NCBI GenBank assembly: GCA_910577735.1
Contig: CAJTOO010000009.1
Location: 62,001 to 126,000 of the forward strand
From: an uncultured Lachnospiraceae bacterium
Lineage (GTDB): Bacteria > Bacillota > Clostridia > Lachnospirales > Lachnospiraceae
Length of the DNA stretch: 64,000 nt
Direction: 5' to 3'
A model generated the notes under the pieces. That model had not been told where the DNA came from. It saw nothing but the letters and a program-made list of their open reading frames with translations, and ran no database searches. Positions 26,088 to 35,076 of the stretch are shown here, in pieces. Position 1 is the stretch's first letter. Each line of letters begins with the position of its first letter. The position numbers and the translations under genes are program-made.

Positions 26088-26786
26088 TTACAGCCTACCG
26101 CTCTTCTTTAACTTCACGCTGAAATCAACCGTCCTCTTAATAAACTTCCACTTTGCCTTAAGCCCGGTATTCCATTTGGATTGCCCATGAATCCTTTCCG
26201 GAAAAAGCACAGGGAAACGGACTACCTTAAGCCCTTTCTTTCCGGCCATATACAAGGCATACAGATCCAGAGAAAAATCATGGGGCGGTTCCTCCCATTC
26301 ATCGAAAAAGATCTTAGGGAAAATATTGGGCTGTGCGTTGATATCATACAGTTTCTTATGTAGATAACAGGTCTCAAAAAGGCTCATACCCATCGTAAAG
26401 AATACATCAAACAGTGGCCGGCCCTTCCGATTGCCCTTTACAAAAACCAGACCCCTCTCCCGCTCAATGATCTCCAGCGCTTTGATGATATCTGCAGGAT
26501 CCGTCTGCATATCCGCATGGGTCCAGCCGATATACTCCCCCCGGCACATATGAAGCCCCTGCAGAATCCCATATCCATATCCCTGATTTACTTCCACCAG
26601 TACAGTCTTTACAAAAGAATACTTTGGCAGCAGATCTGCAAGGATCTGAGCGCTGTTGTCCGTGGAACCGTTATTCACCAGAATAACTTCTATATCCTTC
26701 TGTTCTATTATTTCTTCAAAGCGTTCCAAGATAAGCGGTATATTTTCTTCCTCATTATAACACGGCACTACAATTGAAAGTTTCAT
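26088..26786 (-). CDS. GT2-family glycosyltransferase
   Basis: A 232-residue cytoplasmic GT-A enzyme. The ATG at 26786 is preferred because GGAGGGGGAG lies just upstream and the family N-terminus MKLSIVVPCYNEEENIPLIL starts there. Motifs are NNGSTDNSAQIL (nucleotide binding) and HADMQTDP (DXD-type metal site), close to dolichol-phosphate-mannose-synthase-like GT2 enzymes that load a sugar onto a polyprenyl phosphate. That activity would supply the donor for the GT39-like membrane enzyme in the same operon. There is no TM helix in the protein. Confidence 0.88.
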   Translation of the reverse strand: MKLSIVVPCYNEEENIPLILERFEEIIEQKDIEVILVNNGSTDNSAQILADLLPKYSFVKTVLVEVNQGYGYGILQGLHMCRGEYIGWTHADMQTDPADIIKALEIIERERGLVFVKGNRKGRPLFDVFFTMGMSLFETCYLHKKLYDINAQPNIFPKIFFDEWEEPPHDFSLDLYALYMAGKKGLKVVRFPVLFPERIHGQSKWNTGLKAKWKFIKRTVDFSVKLKKSGRL

Positions 26787-26855
26787 ATGGCTCCCCCTCC
26801 GAATTGACACAGATTCCGGCTGAACATACCTAACTTATTCAGCCTTCCATAAGAT

Positions 26856-27572
26856 TTAAACATGTAACAATTTCCCCAATTGGCTATAGTCAGTGACAAC
26901 TTCATACCCCTTTACATCATCCCTGCACGCTGTCTCTTCCCCATCCGGACAAAACCAGACCGCATGCATGCCTGCTGCCACCGCTCCCTCAATATCCCGT
27001 CTGTAGTTATCGCCCACAAAGCAGACCACTTCCGGCTTCATGTTTAATTTATCGAGGCACATTGTGAAAATCTCCGGCGCCGGCTTCTCCCGCCCGGCTT
27101 CTTCGCTGGTCACCAGGCAGTCTACATCATCCGTAAGTCCCAGCGCTTTCAATTTACGATGCTGGATATGCGCTGTCAGATCTGTACAAATCCCAACCTG
27201 AATCCCTCTCTCATGTAATTTGTTTAAGACTTCACGGGCCCCCGGATATAACTTCATTTTCGTAAGAAAAGTGCCCCAGTAAGTCTCATACATCTGCAGG
27301 GACAAAGACAGGGGCTTATGATTTAAATGTTCAAGTGTTTTCTGAAAATACAACATTCTGTTGTGTGACGCACCCACACTGCCCAGCTGCTCTTTGGTTT
27401 CCCTTCGTCCGCGCATATAAGCATCCTTATATTTCATCTCATCGATACCCAGACTTTCACAGACGAAATCCTGTACTGCGCGGTTCGCTTCCTGGTCCAG
27501 AGTCTTATAATCATATAAAGTATCATCCAGATCAAAAATAACTGCCTGTATCATTCCCTTTACACACAGCAA
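26856..27572 (-). CDS. HAD-superfamily phosphatase
   Basis: A 232-238-residue HAD hydrolase. Motif I is FDLDDTLYDY (the first Asp is the nucleophile), motif II is around GICTDLT, motif III Lys lies at AGREKPAPEIF, and motif IV is GDNYRRDIEGA. A helical cap follows motif I. Start is ambiguous: a TTG at 27572 has GGAAAGGG about 11 nt upstream, placed right after the previous stop, while an ATG at 27554 starts close to motif I but has its AAGGGA too near. It lies 19 bp after the membrane-kinase fusion gene. It may dephosphorylate a sugar phosphate in the pathway. Confidence 0.87.
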   Translation of the reverse strand: MLCVKGMIQAVIFDLDDTLYDYKTLDQEANRAVQDFVCESLGIDEMKYKDAYMRGRRETKEQLGSVGASHNRMLYFQKTLEHLNHKPLSLSLQMYETYWGTFLTKMKLYPGAREVLNKLHERGIQVGICTDLTAHIQHRKLKALGLTDDVDCLVTSEEAGREKPAPEIFTMCLDKLNMKPEVVCFVGDNYRRDIEGAVAAGMHAVWFCPDGEETACRDDVKGYEVVTDYSQLGKLLHV

Positions 27573-27591
27573 TCTGCTGTATTCCCTTTCC

Positions 27592-29733
27592 TCAATCTTT
27601 CTTCATAATCTCGCCAACCACCATCAGAAGCATCAGCTGCACAATACCATTGACGCCGTCCTCCCAGATCATATGGCCGCCTGTCAGATCCTCAATCTGC
27701 GGAATGGCACTGCAGGCCACAGTTTCCCAGAATTCCTTATCTACCTTAAGGTCTTCATTTCTGAAAACTATTTTCTGGTGCAGAAGATCATCATATGTCA
27801 ATACGCCACACACACCCTGATCCCGCAAAAGTGCCAGCATGGACTCCGCATTTATGCCAACATCCATCAAAAATTCCACACTCAAAGATGCTTCATAATC
27901 AACTGCCTGACTCCCTTTTGCAGGCAGCACCGAATCAAAATAGCGAATCACTAGATCGGCATATTGTTTCTGTGGATGAATATAACGTTTCGCATCCTCC
28001 CGGCGAGCCTTCATCTGTGCCATAATTTCCGCTTTGTCATATCCTCTGCCGTCCTGGTCTCTTTGCATCTTCCAATAACAGCGAAGATCCTCGTCCGTAT
28101 CCAGATAAATCTTCATGTCTAACGCCTGTCTCATCTGCGGCAAATACAGGGAATGTAGACCGCACATAACGATATAGGGCTTAGGCGTCAGCCGTTTCTT
28201 ACTGGTAAAGGTTCCCGTCTCATGATCATAATCCGCCCGTCTGATTGTATTATTCCCGCGAAGTATTTGTAAATCCTCAGCCTGCCTGTAGAGATAATTG
28301 GCCTGTGGATTCAAATGCGTCATCTCTTTCCAGTTCACATTCCCGCGTTCCCACTTATGGTCTCCATCGCCCTCCACGCATAGAATATGATCCTCCGACA
28401 ATAGTTCCTTCAACATGGCAAGCAGTCTGCTCTTACCTGCACCGCTGTCCCCGGCAATACCAATCGTAAAGGGCCGGTTCCTTCTGCGGTAATAGGAATT
28501 GCTGTTAACACCGTACAGATACATACAGATAACCAGAATCAAAAAAACTCCCACCATCAGGGTAAATACGATGTTTTTTAACATCGCATCAGTCCGTTTT
28601 AAACAGCTTAAATCCCTGCCAAGAATATATAAATCCACAAACTGCGTTGTATGGAAAAATACGTAATATAATAAATACAGGAAATTAAACAAGCCGTATA
28701 TCAGAACCATCTTACCGCGGTTCTCAGATAATCCTGCCAGATACAACATGAAAAACGGCACAATCCAGATAAACCAGGCCGGCATTGCAGGCACAAAAGC
28801 AAGAAAAACAGAAAACAGCAGCCCTGTCATACTGATCAGCAAATCCCTGTTCATCTGGTTAATCTGAAAAGCCTGGAAATATATAAAGAGCAGTACCAGC
28901 ACAGAAAGCAGCAAATGTGTATTACCATAATCCAGATAGACCCTGTCAATGACTTGTTGTTCTTTATTCAATAATACCATATTGGCAAAACCGCTTCCCC
29001 AAAACGGCATCACGATCGCTCCTGTAGCAAGGACGGGAAGCCCCATCATAATCACCGCCTTGCGGCGCCCCTTTTTCTTATATATGTAAAGAAAGAACAG
29101 GGGAAGTACTGCTGCAATATGAAATTTGGAGGAAAGTGCAAGTGTGAGAAAAATAATAAATTTCCACTGGTTGGAAAAATGCTTTTCTGCCATCCTATTC
29201 GTCTCTGCCAGATAATAGACCGCCCCCACCAAAAACACCGTGGGAATGATATCCAGCTGACCATGCATATAAGAGGCATATAAAATGATAGGAGACAAGA
29301 AATATAATATCAGAATATACTTTCTCTTATCTTTAAAAATCTGCATCAGATAATATAAACCCAATAAATCCATGAGAAGAATCGGCAGTTTGAACACCAG
29401 ATTCCGGGCAAAAACAGACATCCCGGAAAATACCGTGACAAAAATCCCGCCAATACACTCCACAAACAGCATCACAGGAGGATAGGGAAAGGAGGAGAGC
29501 AGTTGGTGATCATAATAAAACTGATAAGGATTCTCCCCGTTTAAGAAACACTTTACGAAAGGAATAAACATCATATCCTGATAATCAGAAGAAAAAAGCC
29601 CCATCAGAAGCAACTTGAATAAGACTCCCACAAGAATGGCAGCCTTCAAATATTTCTGATAATTCTTTTCCATATCAAGCGCATGTAATTTCTGTAACAT
29701 CTGACAGACCCATGTCTTTCTTATGTAACTCAC
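27592..29733 (-). CDS. Polytopic membrane protein fused to a uridine-kinase-like domain
   Basis: A 713-residue fusion. Residues of about 30-410 contain about ten TM helices with loops (SDYQDMMFIPFVKCFLNGENPYQF, split at 50-73) resembling membrane mannosyl/glycosyltransferases of the GT-C class. Residues 421-600 are a P-loop kinase of the uridine kinase/phosphoribulokinase type: GIAGDSGAGKSR at 425-436, a D/H-rich segment after it, and YIVMCGLHSLYLPQM like the family's conserved strand. Residues of about 600-713 form a further soluble region. The start is a GTG (29733) without a clear ribosome binding site; an ATG at 29700 is an alternative. The domain order suggests coupling of a phosphorylation step to lipid-linked sugar transfer, but this is inferred. 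Confidence 0.75.
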   Translation of the reverse strand: MSYIRKTWVCQMLQKLHALDMEKNYQKYLKAAILVGVLFKLLLMGLFSSDYQDMMFIPFVKCFLNGENPYQFYYDHQLLSSFPYPPVMLFVECIGGIFVTVFSGMSVFARNLVFKLPILLMDLLGLYYLMQIFKDKRKYILILYFLSPIILYASYMHGQLDIIPTVFLVGAVYYLAETNRMAEKHFSNQWKFIIFLTLALSSKFHIAAVLPLFFLYIYKKKGRRKAVIMMGLPVLATGAIVMPFWGSGFANMVLLNKEQQVIDRVYLDYGNTHLLLSVLVLLFIYFQAFQINQMNRDLLISMTGLLFSVFLAFVPAMPAWFIWIVPFFMLYLAGLSENRGKMVLIYGLFNFLYLLYYVFFHTTQFVDLYILGRDLSCLKRTDAMLKNIVFTLMVGVFLILVICMYLYGVNSNSYYRRRNRPFTIGIAGDSGAGKSRLLAMLKELLSEDHILCVEGDGDHKWERGNVNWKEMTHLNPQANYLYRQAEDLQILRGNNTIRRADYDHETGTFTSKKRLTPKPYIVMCGLHSLYLPQMRQALDMKIYLDTDEDLRCYWKMQRDQDGRGYDKAEIMAQMKARREDAKRYIHPQKQYADLVIRYFDSVLPAKGSQAVDYEASLSVEFLMDVGINAESMLALLRDQGVCGVLTYDDLLHQKIVFRNEDLKVDKEFWETVACSAIPQIEDLTGGHMIWEDGVNGIVQLMLLMVVGEIMKKD

Positions 29734-29784
29734 AAACCCATGCTAACGCACTTTTTATCCTGTTATATCGGACGTTTTCTCGTT

Positions 29785-29844
29785 AATGACGCAAGAAAAA
29801 CAAATGCCTGCTTTGCAGTCGCTTGTTTTTCTTCTGCGGTCATT
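29785..29844 (-). terminator. Large hairpin inside the glycan operon
   Basis: Outer arms AATGAC/GTCATT and inner AGAAAAACAA/TTGTTTTTCT form a long stem between the nucleotidyltransferase and the membrane-kinase gene, overlapping the former's stop codon. It may split the operon transcript or attenuate the distal genes. Confidence 0.55.
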
Positions 29845-31489
29845 ATATCAGATTTTCTCTCTTAAGGAAATCCTTAAAATATGTATACGTCTTCTGATAT
29901 CCTTCATAGTCTGCCGGGGTGCCCCAGCCCACATAACGGTCAATATCAAAAATCTTCGCCCGATACTGTAAATCCAGAATATGCTTCACAGTCTGGTCCA
30001 CATAAAATTCCCCATTGATCCTGTCATCTTCCTGTATCATTTTGGCTGTTGCTTCCAGAAAAATCCTTGCTTTCCTGAACCAGAATGTGGCCACCACTGC
30101 CGGATCCTCCATAGGTGTCTCAGAAATCGCCTTCTTGATGGAAGTACCCGTGATATTCCCCTCTTTATCCGTAATCATCCAGCCATAGGCATTGGGATTG
30201 GCTAAAACCGCCTCATTGTGGCGATACGTAAAGACAATACAGTCACAGTCTTTCGTCAATTCATGAAATACTGTCTCATCCATATCCATACCGTTATCAC
30301 AGCCGGCAATCAAAAGCGGCTCCTCCGGATCAAGATATTCTTCCGCCAGCATACAGGTACAGGCCTGCCCCTGCGTCAGGTGATCAATGGTAATGAACCG
30401 CGCCTGCGGGTAATACTTCCTGATGACCTCCTCCACGCCGTCCTCTCTATGGAAAGTCCTATCCACATAGATTACATTACTGCCATCCTTCCTGACACCC
30501 GGAAGATCTTTGGTGGCACAGACCACCATGGGTTTATCCGTTCCTTCATGCCGGTCCATGGTCATAATAGCCGGCTTATGTACTTTATATCCCGCTTCGG
30601 CAAATCGCTGGCCGGCTCCTGCCATGGGAATTAACACCTTCCCCGCAGACTTAACTGCTTCTGCTGCCGCCTGATCCGCCGCCTCACAGTCTCTGTGACG
30701 AATCAGGTCTGTCCAGTACACAAATTCCCGCATATCCTCCGGCGTGCCCCACTGACAGAAATAATCCACATTGGTGGGTACCCAAACTTTCAGTCCATCC
30801 TGCACCATAAAGTTATACGGCAGACTGGCATAAAATTCACCGTTAATAGCACATTCTTCATGTTCTGTCAGTATCTGGCAATATTGTTCCATGATCCTGC
30901 CGTTTTTAAAGTAATAGACCCCGGGGGAATGTTTCGCCCTGGTCTTATCTTCCTCAAAAGAATACTTTTCCCGAATCTCTATCAGATTATCCTGTTCATC
31001 TGTCAGACAGGAAGCATAGTAATTGTTCTGAGGCAGCAGATTCGGATGAAACCCTGTGTAGCAGGGAACGCTGCCGTCACAGTCCCTCGCGCGCGCCGTA
31101 TCCGCGAACTTCTGAAAATCCCAGGTCATATAGAAATCACAATAGTTGATGATACAGGGAACCTCTGCGTCAATCTGCCCAGTTTCCTTCAGTGCCCGAT
31201 AGGCCCGCAGTACATCATAGACGGGTCCTTTCTTGATCCAATCATCGATGGCCGCAATTCTTGCCTTAGGAGCAAGCGCCGTAAGCCGGTTTCTCATGGC
31301 CGGATCCTTCTTAAGATGCTCGCCCCGGCAAACAAAGATAAAATCTGTTTCTGCCGGATACATTCTTTTTACAATCCACTCTATGACCGGTATCTCCATA
31401 ACCGGAATAAAGGGCTTTAACTCCTGATATCCTGCCGCCACAAAGCGGGAACCGTAACCCGTCATGGGAATGATTACATACATGGCCAT
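29843..31489 (-). CDS. Tandem-duplicated nucleotidyltransferase
   Basis: A 548-residue protein made of two related sugar-phosphate nucleotidyltransferase-like domains. Domain 1 (about 1-265) starts VIIPMTGYGSRFVAAGYQE and domain 2 (about 283-548) starts VLIPMAGAGQRFAEAGYKV, both the G-x-G-x-R-F/x-K-P signature. Each half also carries INGEFY (216-221 and 491-496) and a WGTP motif (248-251 and 522-525). The halves have clearly diverged. Such enzymes activate sugar phosphates to NDP-sugars; substrates are unknown and one half could be regulatory. It starts 6 bp after the class II aldolase gene, so the two are cotranscribed. Confidence 0.85.
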   Translation of the reverse strand: MAMYVIIPMTGYGSRFVAAGYQELKPFIPVMEIPVIEWIVKRMYPAETDFIFVCRGEHLKKDPAMRNRLTALAPKARIAAIDDWIKKGPVYDVLRAYRALKETGQIDAEVPCIINYCDFYMTWDFQKFADTARARDCDGSVPCYTGFHPNLLPQNNYYASCLTDEQDNLIEIREKYSFEEDKTRAKHSPGVYYFKNGRIMEQYCQILTEHEECAINGEFYASLPYNFMVQDGLKVWVPTNVDYFCQWGTPEDMREFVYWTDLIRHRDCEAADQAAAEAVKSAGKVLIPMAGAGQRFAEAGYKVHKPAIMTMDRHEGTDKPMVVCATKDLPGVRKDGSNVIYVDRTFHREDGVEEVIRKYYPQARFITIDHLTQGQACTCMLAEEYLDPEEPLLIAGCDNGMDMDETVFHELTKDCDCIVFTYRHNEAVLANPNAYGWMITDKEGNITGTSIKKAISETPMEDPAVVATFWFRKARIFLEATAKMIQEDDRINGEFYVDQTVKHILDLQYRAKIFDIDRYVGWGTPADYEGYQKTYTYFKDFLKRENLI

Positions 31490-31494
31490 CCCTC

Positions 31495-32565
31495 CTATTT
31501 CATCATCCTGCGGTATTTCTCACTGTCCCAGTTTAACAGCTCATCCTGTTCACTCTCATTCAGATATTTCATCTCTTTCTTCAGATTTGCCGCCTGAACC
31601 TGTGCGGCAAAACTCATCACATTCTCAATCTCCTGCGCTTTCTTCACACTCTCCGCTATGATATAAATATGCCTGCGGTAGCTGACCAGAACAGGTACGC
31701 CCTGGGTTTCCATGAAATCCACGATATCCCGCCGACTGAAATCATCACAAAGATTCAGCATCTTCCTGGCGCCATAGACCACACAGTCAGGACAAAAAGC
31801 ATGATTCCACAGACCCGGCCCAATCAGCGTTTCCCCGATATATTCCCATGAAAGATACTGGCTTTGCGCAGAATAAACAATCATATCCTGCAAGCTGGGA
31901 ATCCGCAGAAGCATATCCCATATCCTGGTGGCAGAGGGATATATTTTATAAGAAATATGTAAATGATTCGCAATCTTCTTAAGAATCTCTTCTGTTCTTT
32001 CAATCACGCTCTCCGGCGTATCAGCACTGACCACCAGACCATGATTTTCCAGAAAAATAACCTCACAGCCTTTCTTCAGGGAAGTATGTTCTTTACATGC
32101 TCTGTAACATGCCTCAGCCAAGGCTGCTCCGGGTTTCCTGTAAGATACTAAAACAGCCTCCGGAAAAAGATTTCGAAGTTCCTCCATACCGTCCTTCCTG
32201 GAGACCAGTATATTCACAAGGGTTGGATGGGAATGCAATGTATATTTACCTGTTACGGCATGTAAAAAAGTCTCGATAGATGCACGTCCTTCTTCCATCT
32301 GCGCCTGTAAAAGCAGCTCTTTCCCTGTCTCTTCTGTCAATATATTTTCCGTGCCAGCCGTCATATTTTTCTCAAAATAATCCACAATCAGCCGATAATC
32401 CACTTTCATGTATCCACTGTCACGATTCACATCAGCCAGCTGATATCCGGAACTCTTAACTAACATGACCTGATCGTCTATTTTGACGGAAGTGTTGCCG
32501 CCGCCCGCCTGCGCCAGATCGTTTCTCATGCCTGCATACTTTGAAATCTGAATAAGTCCATTCAT
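31495..32565 (-). CDS. Class II aldolase/adducin-family protein
   Basis: A 356-residue protein. GGGNTSVK (21-28) is the phosphate-binding segment of class II aldolases. His111 and His113 (LHSHPT) and His175 (ENHGLVVS) are the likely zinc ligands, and Glu98 sits where the catalytic Glu of fuculose-phosphate aldolase lies. It is longer than FucA (about 215), closer to the aldolase part of rhamnulose-phosphate aldolase-type proteins. It is the first gene of the glycan operon, so it may form or remodel the sugar-phosphate later activated by the nucleotidyltransferase. The position of an inverted repeat just upstream suggests repressor control. Substrate is unknown. Confidence 0.85.
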   Translation of the reverse strand: MNGLIQISKYAGMRNDLAQAGGGNTSVKIDDQVMLVKSSGYQLADVNRDSGYMKVDYRLIVDYFEKNMTAGTENILTEETGKELLLQAQMEEGRASIETFLHAVTGKYTLHSHPTLVNILVSRKDGMEELRNLFPEAVLVSYRKPGAALAEACYRACKEHTSLKKGCEVIFLENHGLVVSADTPESVIERTEEILKKIANHLHISYKIYPSATRIWDMLLRIPSLQDMIVYSAQSQYLSWEYIGETLIGPGLWNHAFCPDCVVYGARKMLNLCDDFSRRDIVDFMETQGVPVLVSYRRHIYIIAESVKKAQEIENVMSFAAQVQAANLKKEMKYLNESEQDELLNWDSEKYRRMMK

Positions 32566-32596
32566 CGCAATTCTCCTACTCTCACTGACTGCTAAG

Positions 32597-32611
32597 TTAA
32601 CGTTTCGTTAA
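32597..32611. promoter_or_regulatory. Inverted repeat in the aldolase leader
   Basis: TTAACG-TTT-CGTTAA, a 6-bp perfect inverted repeat with a 3-bp spacer, about 30 bp upstream of the aldolase start and downstream of a possible -10 box. It is a candidate operator for the glycan operon. Confidence 0.45.
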
Positions 32612-32638
32612 TTCTTAAATTGATATATTTCCCATATC

Positions 32639-32647
32639 ATTCTATCA
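32639..32647 (-). promoter_or_regulatory. Possible extended -10 promoter of the glycan operon
   Basis: On the minus strand TGATAGAAT is an extended -10 element (TGnTAGAAT). The -35 position at 17 bp (TAGTAA) is poor, so the assignment is tentative. Confidence 0.35.
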
Positions 32648-32698
32648 TAACTTTGGACTTATTACTACGTTAAATAATACTTTACCTATGCAAATCCC

Positions 32699-33334
32699 TT
32701 ACTCAAGAATAGCCTTTTCCAACACATAAAGTGCCCGTTCATTTTCTTCCAGGCAATAGGCTGTCACTGCATCAGACCCTTTATCGGCCACTGCCGTTGT
32801 ATCTGCACCCAGCTGTACAAAGCAGACATAATCGTCAATGATCTCCATCCGGGAAGCCCTGGCCTTACCAAGATTCTGCGGATACTTATAATTTTCCTCA
32901 ATAATCTTGCTGCGATACTTCTCCATTGCCTGCTCCACTGCTTCCACATAATCTTCCTTGGCATGAATAATGATCATTGTATCAATATGGGAATCCAGTG
33001 ACTGTTTCTCTGCCAGAAAATCCACATACATATCCTCCGATATCCCTGTCAGTCTCTCAAGCTCTTCCTTGGACATATCCACTTCCGGCCAGTAATGGTC
33101 TCCCAGAAGCTCTTCAACCTCTTTCTTTAACTCAGGCAATGTATAAAATTCCCGTTTCTTCTGATACTCTTCTTCCATGTTAAGAAAAGGAAAACTGCTG
33201 GCCTGCAGATCATCGCCATCATTTTCCATCCGGGAAGCCCCTCTGTTCACCAGTTCATCTTCCGGCATACTGTCACCACAACCCGTCAGCAAAAACATAA
33301 CCCACATCATTATCCACAAAGTTTTTATTCTCAT
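32699..33334 (-). CDS. Lipoprotein of unknown function
   Basis: About 211 residues from the ATG at 33334, preferred because GGAGA lies just upstream and because it opens a lipoprotein signal (MRIKTLWIMMWVMFLLTGCG). An upstream in-frame ATG would add 21 basic residues in front of the signal. The mature protein is acidic and helical, with ELERLTGISEDMYVDFLAEK and DTMIIIHAKEDYVEAVEQAM. The latter stretch resembles the DUF4358-type lipoproteins often found beside acyltransferase/SGNH genes in Clostridia. The gene is divergent from the MBOAT gene, which fits that association. Confidence 0.75.
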   Translation of the reverse strand: MRIKTLWIMMWVMFLLTGCGDSMPEDELVNRGASRMENDGDDLQASSFPFLNMEEEYQKKREFYTLPELKKEVEELLGDHYWPEVDMSKEELERLTGISEDMYVDFLAEKQSLDSHIDTMIIIHAKEDYVEAVEQAMEKYRSKIIEENYKYPQNLGKARASRMEIIDDYVCFVQLGADTTAVADKGSDAVTAYCLEENERALYVLEKAILE

Positions 33335-33529
33335 ATTTTCTCCATTTCTGCCCTTTTCCCGTAAAAGCCGTATTTTATTCCGCAAAACAGGACACACTTT
33401 TCCAGCAGGGCATTTAACTTGTAAGCTGTGTCCGGATTTGCTATACTATAGCAAGGTGTATCCACCAGTCACTATTATTTTTTACCTATATTAGAAAAAT
33501 ATGTATGCAGGAAGGAATTCCGTTATTGT

Positions 33530-35074
33530 ATGTTATTTAATTCCTACATTTTTATATTTATCTTTTTGCCCGCTGCGCTCATCGGATGGTACGGGCTCAA
33601 CCGATATGGAAAATACAAACTGGCCAGTCTGTTTCTGGCCGGTATGTCCTTATGGTTTTATGGCTATTTTAATGTTAGTTATCTGGCTATCATTCTTTGC
33701 AGCATTGCCACGAACTATGCACTGAGCTATCTGCTGACCAGAATCCCACCGGACAAACGTCAGTCTCAGGAAAGTTTGCCTGACGGCAAAAAGCACCTGC
33801 CCCTTTTTAATCGTCTGGGCCTTCTGTCCGGAATTGTTCTCAACCTCGGTATTTTGTTTTATTTCAAATATTATGATTTTTTTATTGAAAATATAAATCT
33901 GGCTTTTCACACGGACTTTAACCTGAAACATATCCTGCTGCCTCTTGGTATCAGCTTCTTTACCTTTCAACAGCTGTCCTTCATCATTGACCGGGCCCTT
34001 GACAGATGCGAGCATTACAGTTTTCTGAATTATCTGACCTTTGTCACTTTCTTTCCACAATTGATCGCAGGACCGATTGTGCTTTATAAAGAAATGATTC
34101 CCCAGTTTGAAGACCATTCCCGCCGCAGATTCGACGCGCCTTCTTTTGCCAGAGGAATCTATCTTTTCATTCTGGGACTTGCCAAAAAGGTTTTGCTTGC
34201 AGATACTTTTGGGCTGATGGCCAATTATGGATTTGCACAGACGTTCTCCCTGGACAGCATTTCTACTGTATTTGTGATATTGGCTTACACATTTGAATTA
34301 TATTTTGACTTCAGCGGTTATTCCGATATGGCCATTGGTCTTGGCAGAATGTTTCATATCGAACTTCCCGTTAACTTCGATTCGCCATATCGTTCCTGCA
34401 GTATCAAGGAGTTTTGGCAGCGCTGGCATATTACCCTGTCACGCTTTTTCGTGACCTATGTTTATATTCCCCTTGGCGGGAGTAAAAAGGGGAAAGTCCG
34501 CATGCTGTTAAACACCTTTATCATCTTTCTGTTAAGCGGCTTATGGCATGGAGCCGCCTGGACTTATGTGGCATGGGGCGCCATGCAGGGACTTTTGGTA
34601 GTCTGGGATAATCTGGGAATCATCGGGATTGGGGGGCGGCAGGAAAAGCGCCCTTCTAAATTTCACATTCCTGCGTGGCTAGGATGGATCTTTACCTTTT
34701 CCCTCTTTAACCTCTCTCTCTTCTTTTTCAGAAGTGAGAGCATGTTAGGAGCAATACAATTATTCAAAAACCTGTTTTCCGGTAAGTTTACCGGTAAGAT
34801 TTACGAAGTCGCCGCACAGCTTGATATCCCGGAAATATATGTCATCAGACAAGCCCTGGAATTTGTTGCTCCGGGTTTTGTAAATTACGTATACCTGCTG
34901 TTTATGTTTATATTATTTGCCCTGGCTTTCTTCCTTATCTTCCGAAGAAACGCCTACGAACGGGCAACCCACAATGAACTGACCTCCAGAACCTGCTGGG
35001 GAATCTGCATCCTCTTCATATGGTGCATCATCTCCCTCTCCCAGGTAAGCACCTTTTTGTATTTTAACTTTTGA
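33530..35074 (+). CDS. MBOAT-family O-acyltransferase (AlgI/DltB-like)
   Basis: A 514-residue polytopic membrane protein of the MBOAT family. The invariant His is residue 340 (GLWHGAAWT), with a second conserved His at 300 (FWQRWHITLSRF). FDFSGYSDMAIGLGRMF (about 259-275) is also diagnostic. MBOAT proteins of this type pass acyl groups, usually acetyl, across the membrane for O-acetylation of cell-surface polysaccharide, together with an SGNH/AlgX-like partner. That partner is encoded just downstream. The ribosome binding site AGGAAGGA is about 13 nt upstream of the ATG, a rather long spacing. Confidence 0.93.
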   Translation: MLFNSYIFIFIFLPAALIGWYGLNRYGKYKLASLFLAGMSLWFYGYFNVSYLAIILCSIATNYALSYLLTRIPPDKRQSQESLPDGKKHLPLFNRLGLLSGIVLNLGILFYFKYYDFFIENINLAFHTDFNLKHILLPLGISFFTFQQLSFIIDRALDRCEHYSFLNYLTFVTFFPQLIAGPIVLYKEMIPQFEDHSRRRFDAPSFARGIYLFILGLAKKVLLADTFGLMANYGFAQTFSLDSISTVFVILAYTFELYFDFSGYSDMAIGLGRMFHIELPVNFDSPYRSCSIKEFWQRWHITLSRFFVTYVYIPLGGSKKGKVRMLLNTFIIFLLSGLWHGAAWTYVAWGAMQGLLVVWDNLGIIGIGGRQEKRPSKFHIPAWLGWIFTFSLFNLSLFFFRSESMLGAIQLFKNLFSGKFTGKIYEVAAQLDIPEIYVIRQALEFVAPGFVNYVYLLFMFILFALAFFLIFRRNAYERATHNELTSRTCWGICILFIWCIISLSQVSTFLYFNF

Positions 35075-35076
35075 CA

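Noticed and set aside
30695..31420. 241-codon plus-strand frame
   Set aside because: Antisense to the tandem nucleotidyltransferase whose motifs are unmistakable.
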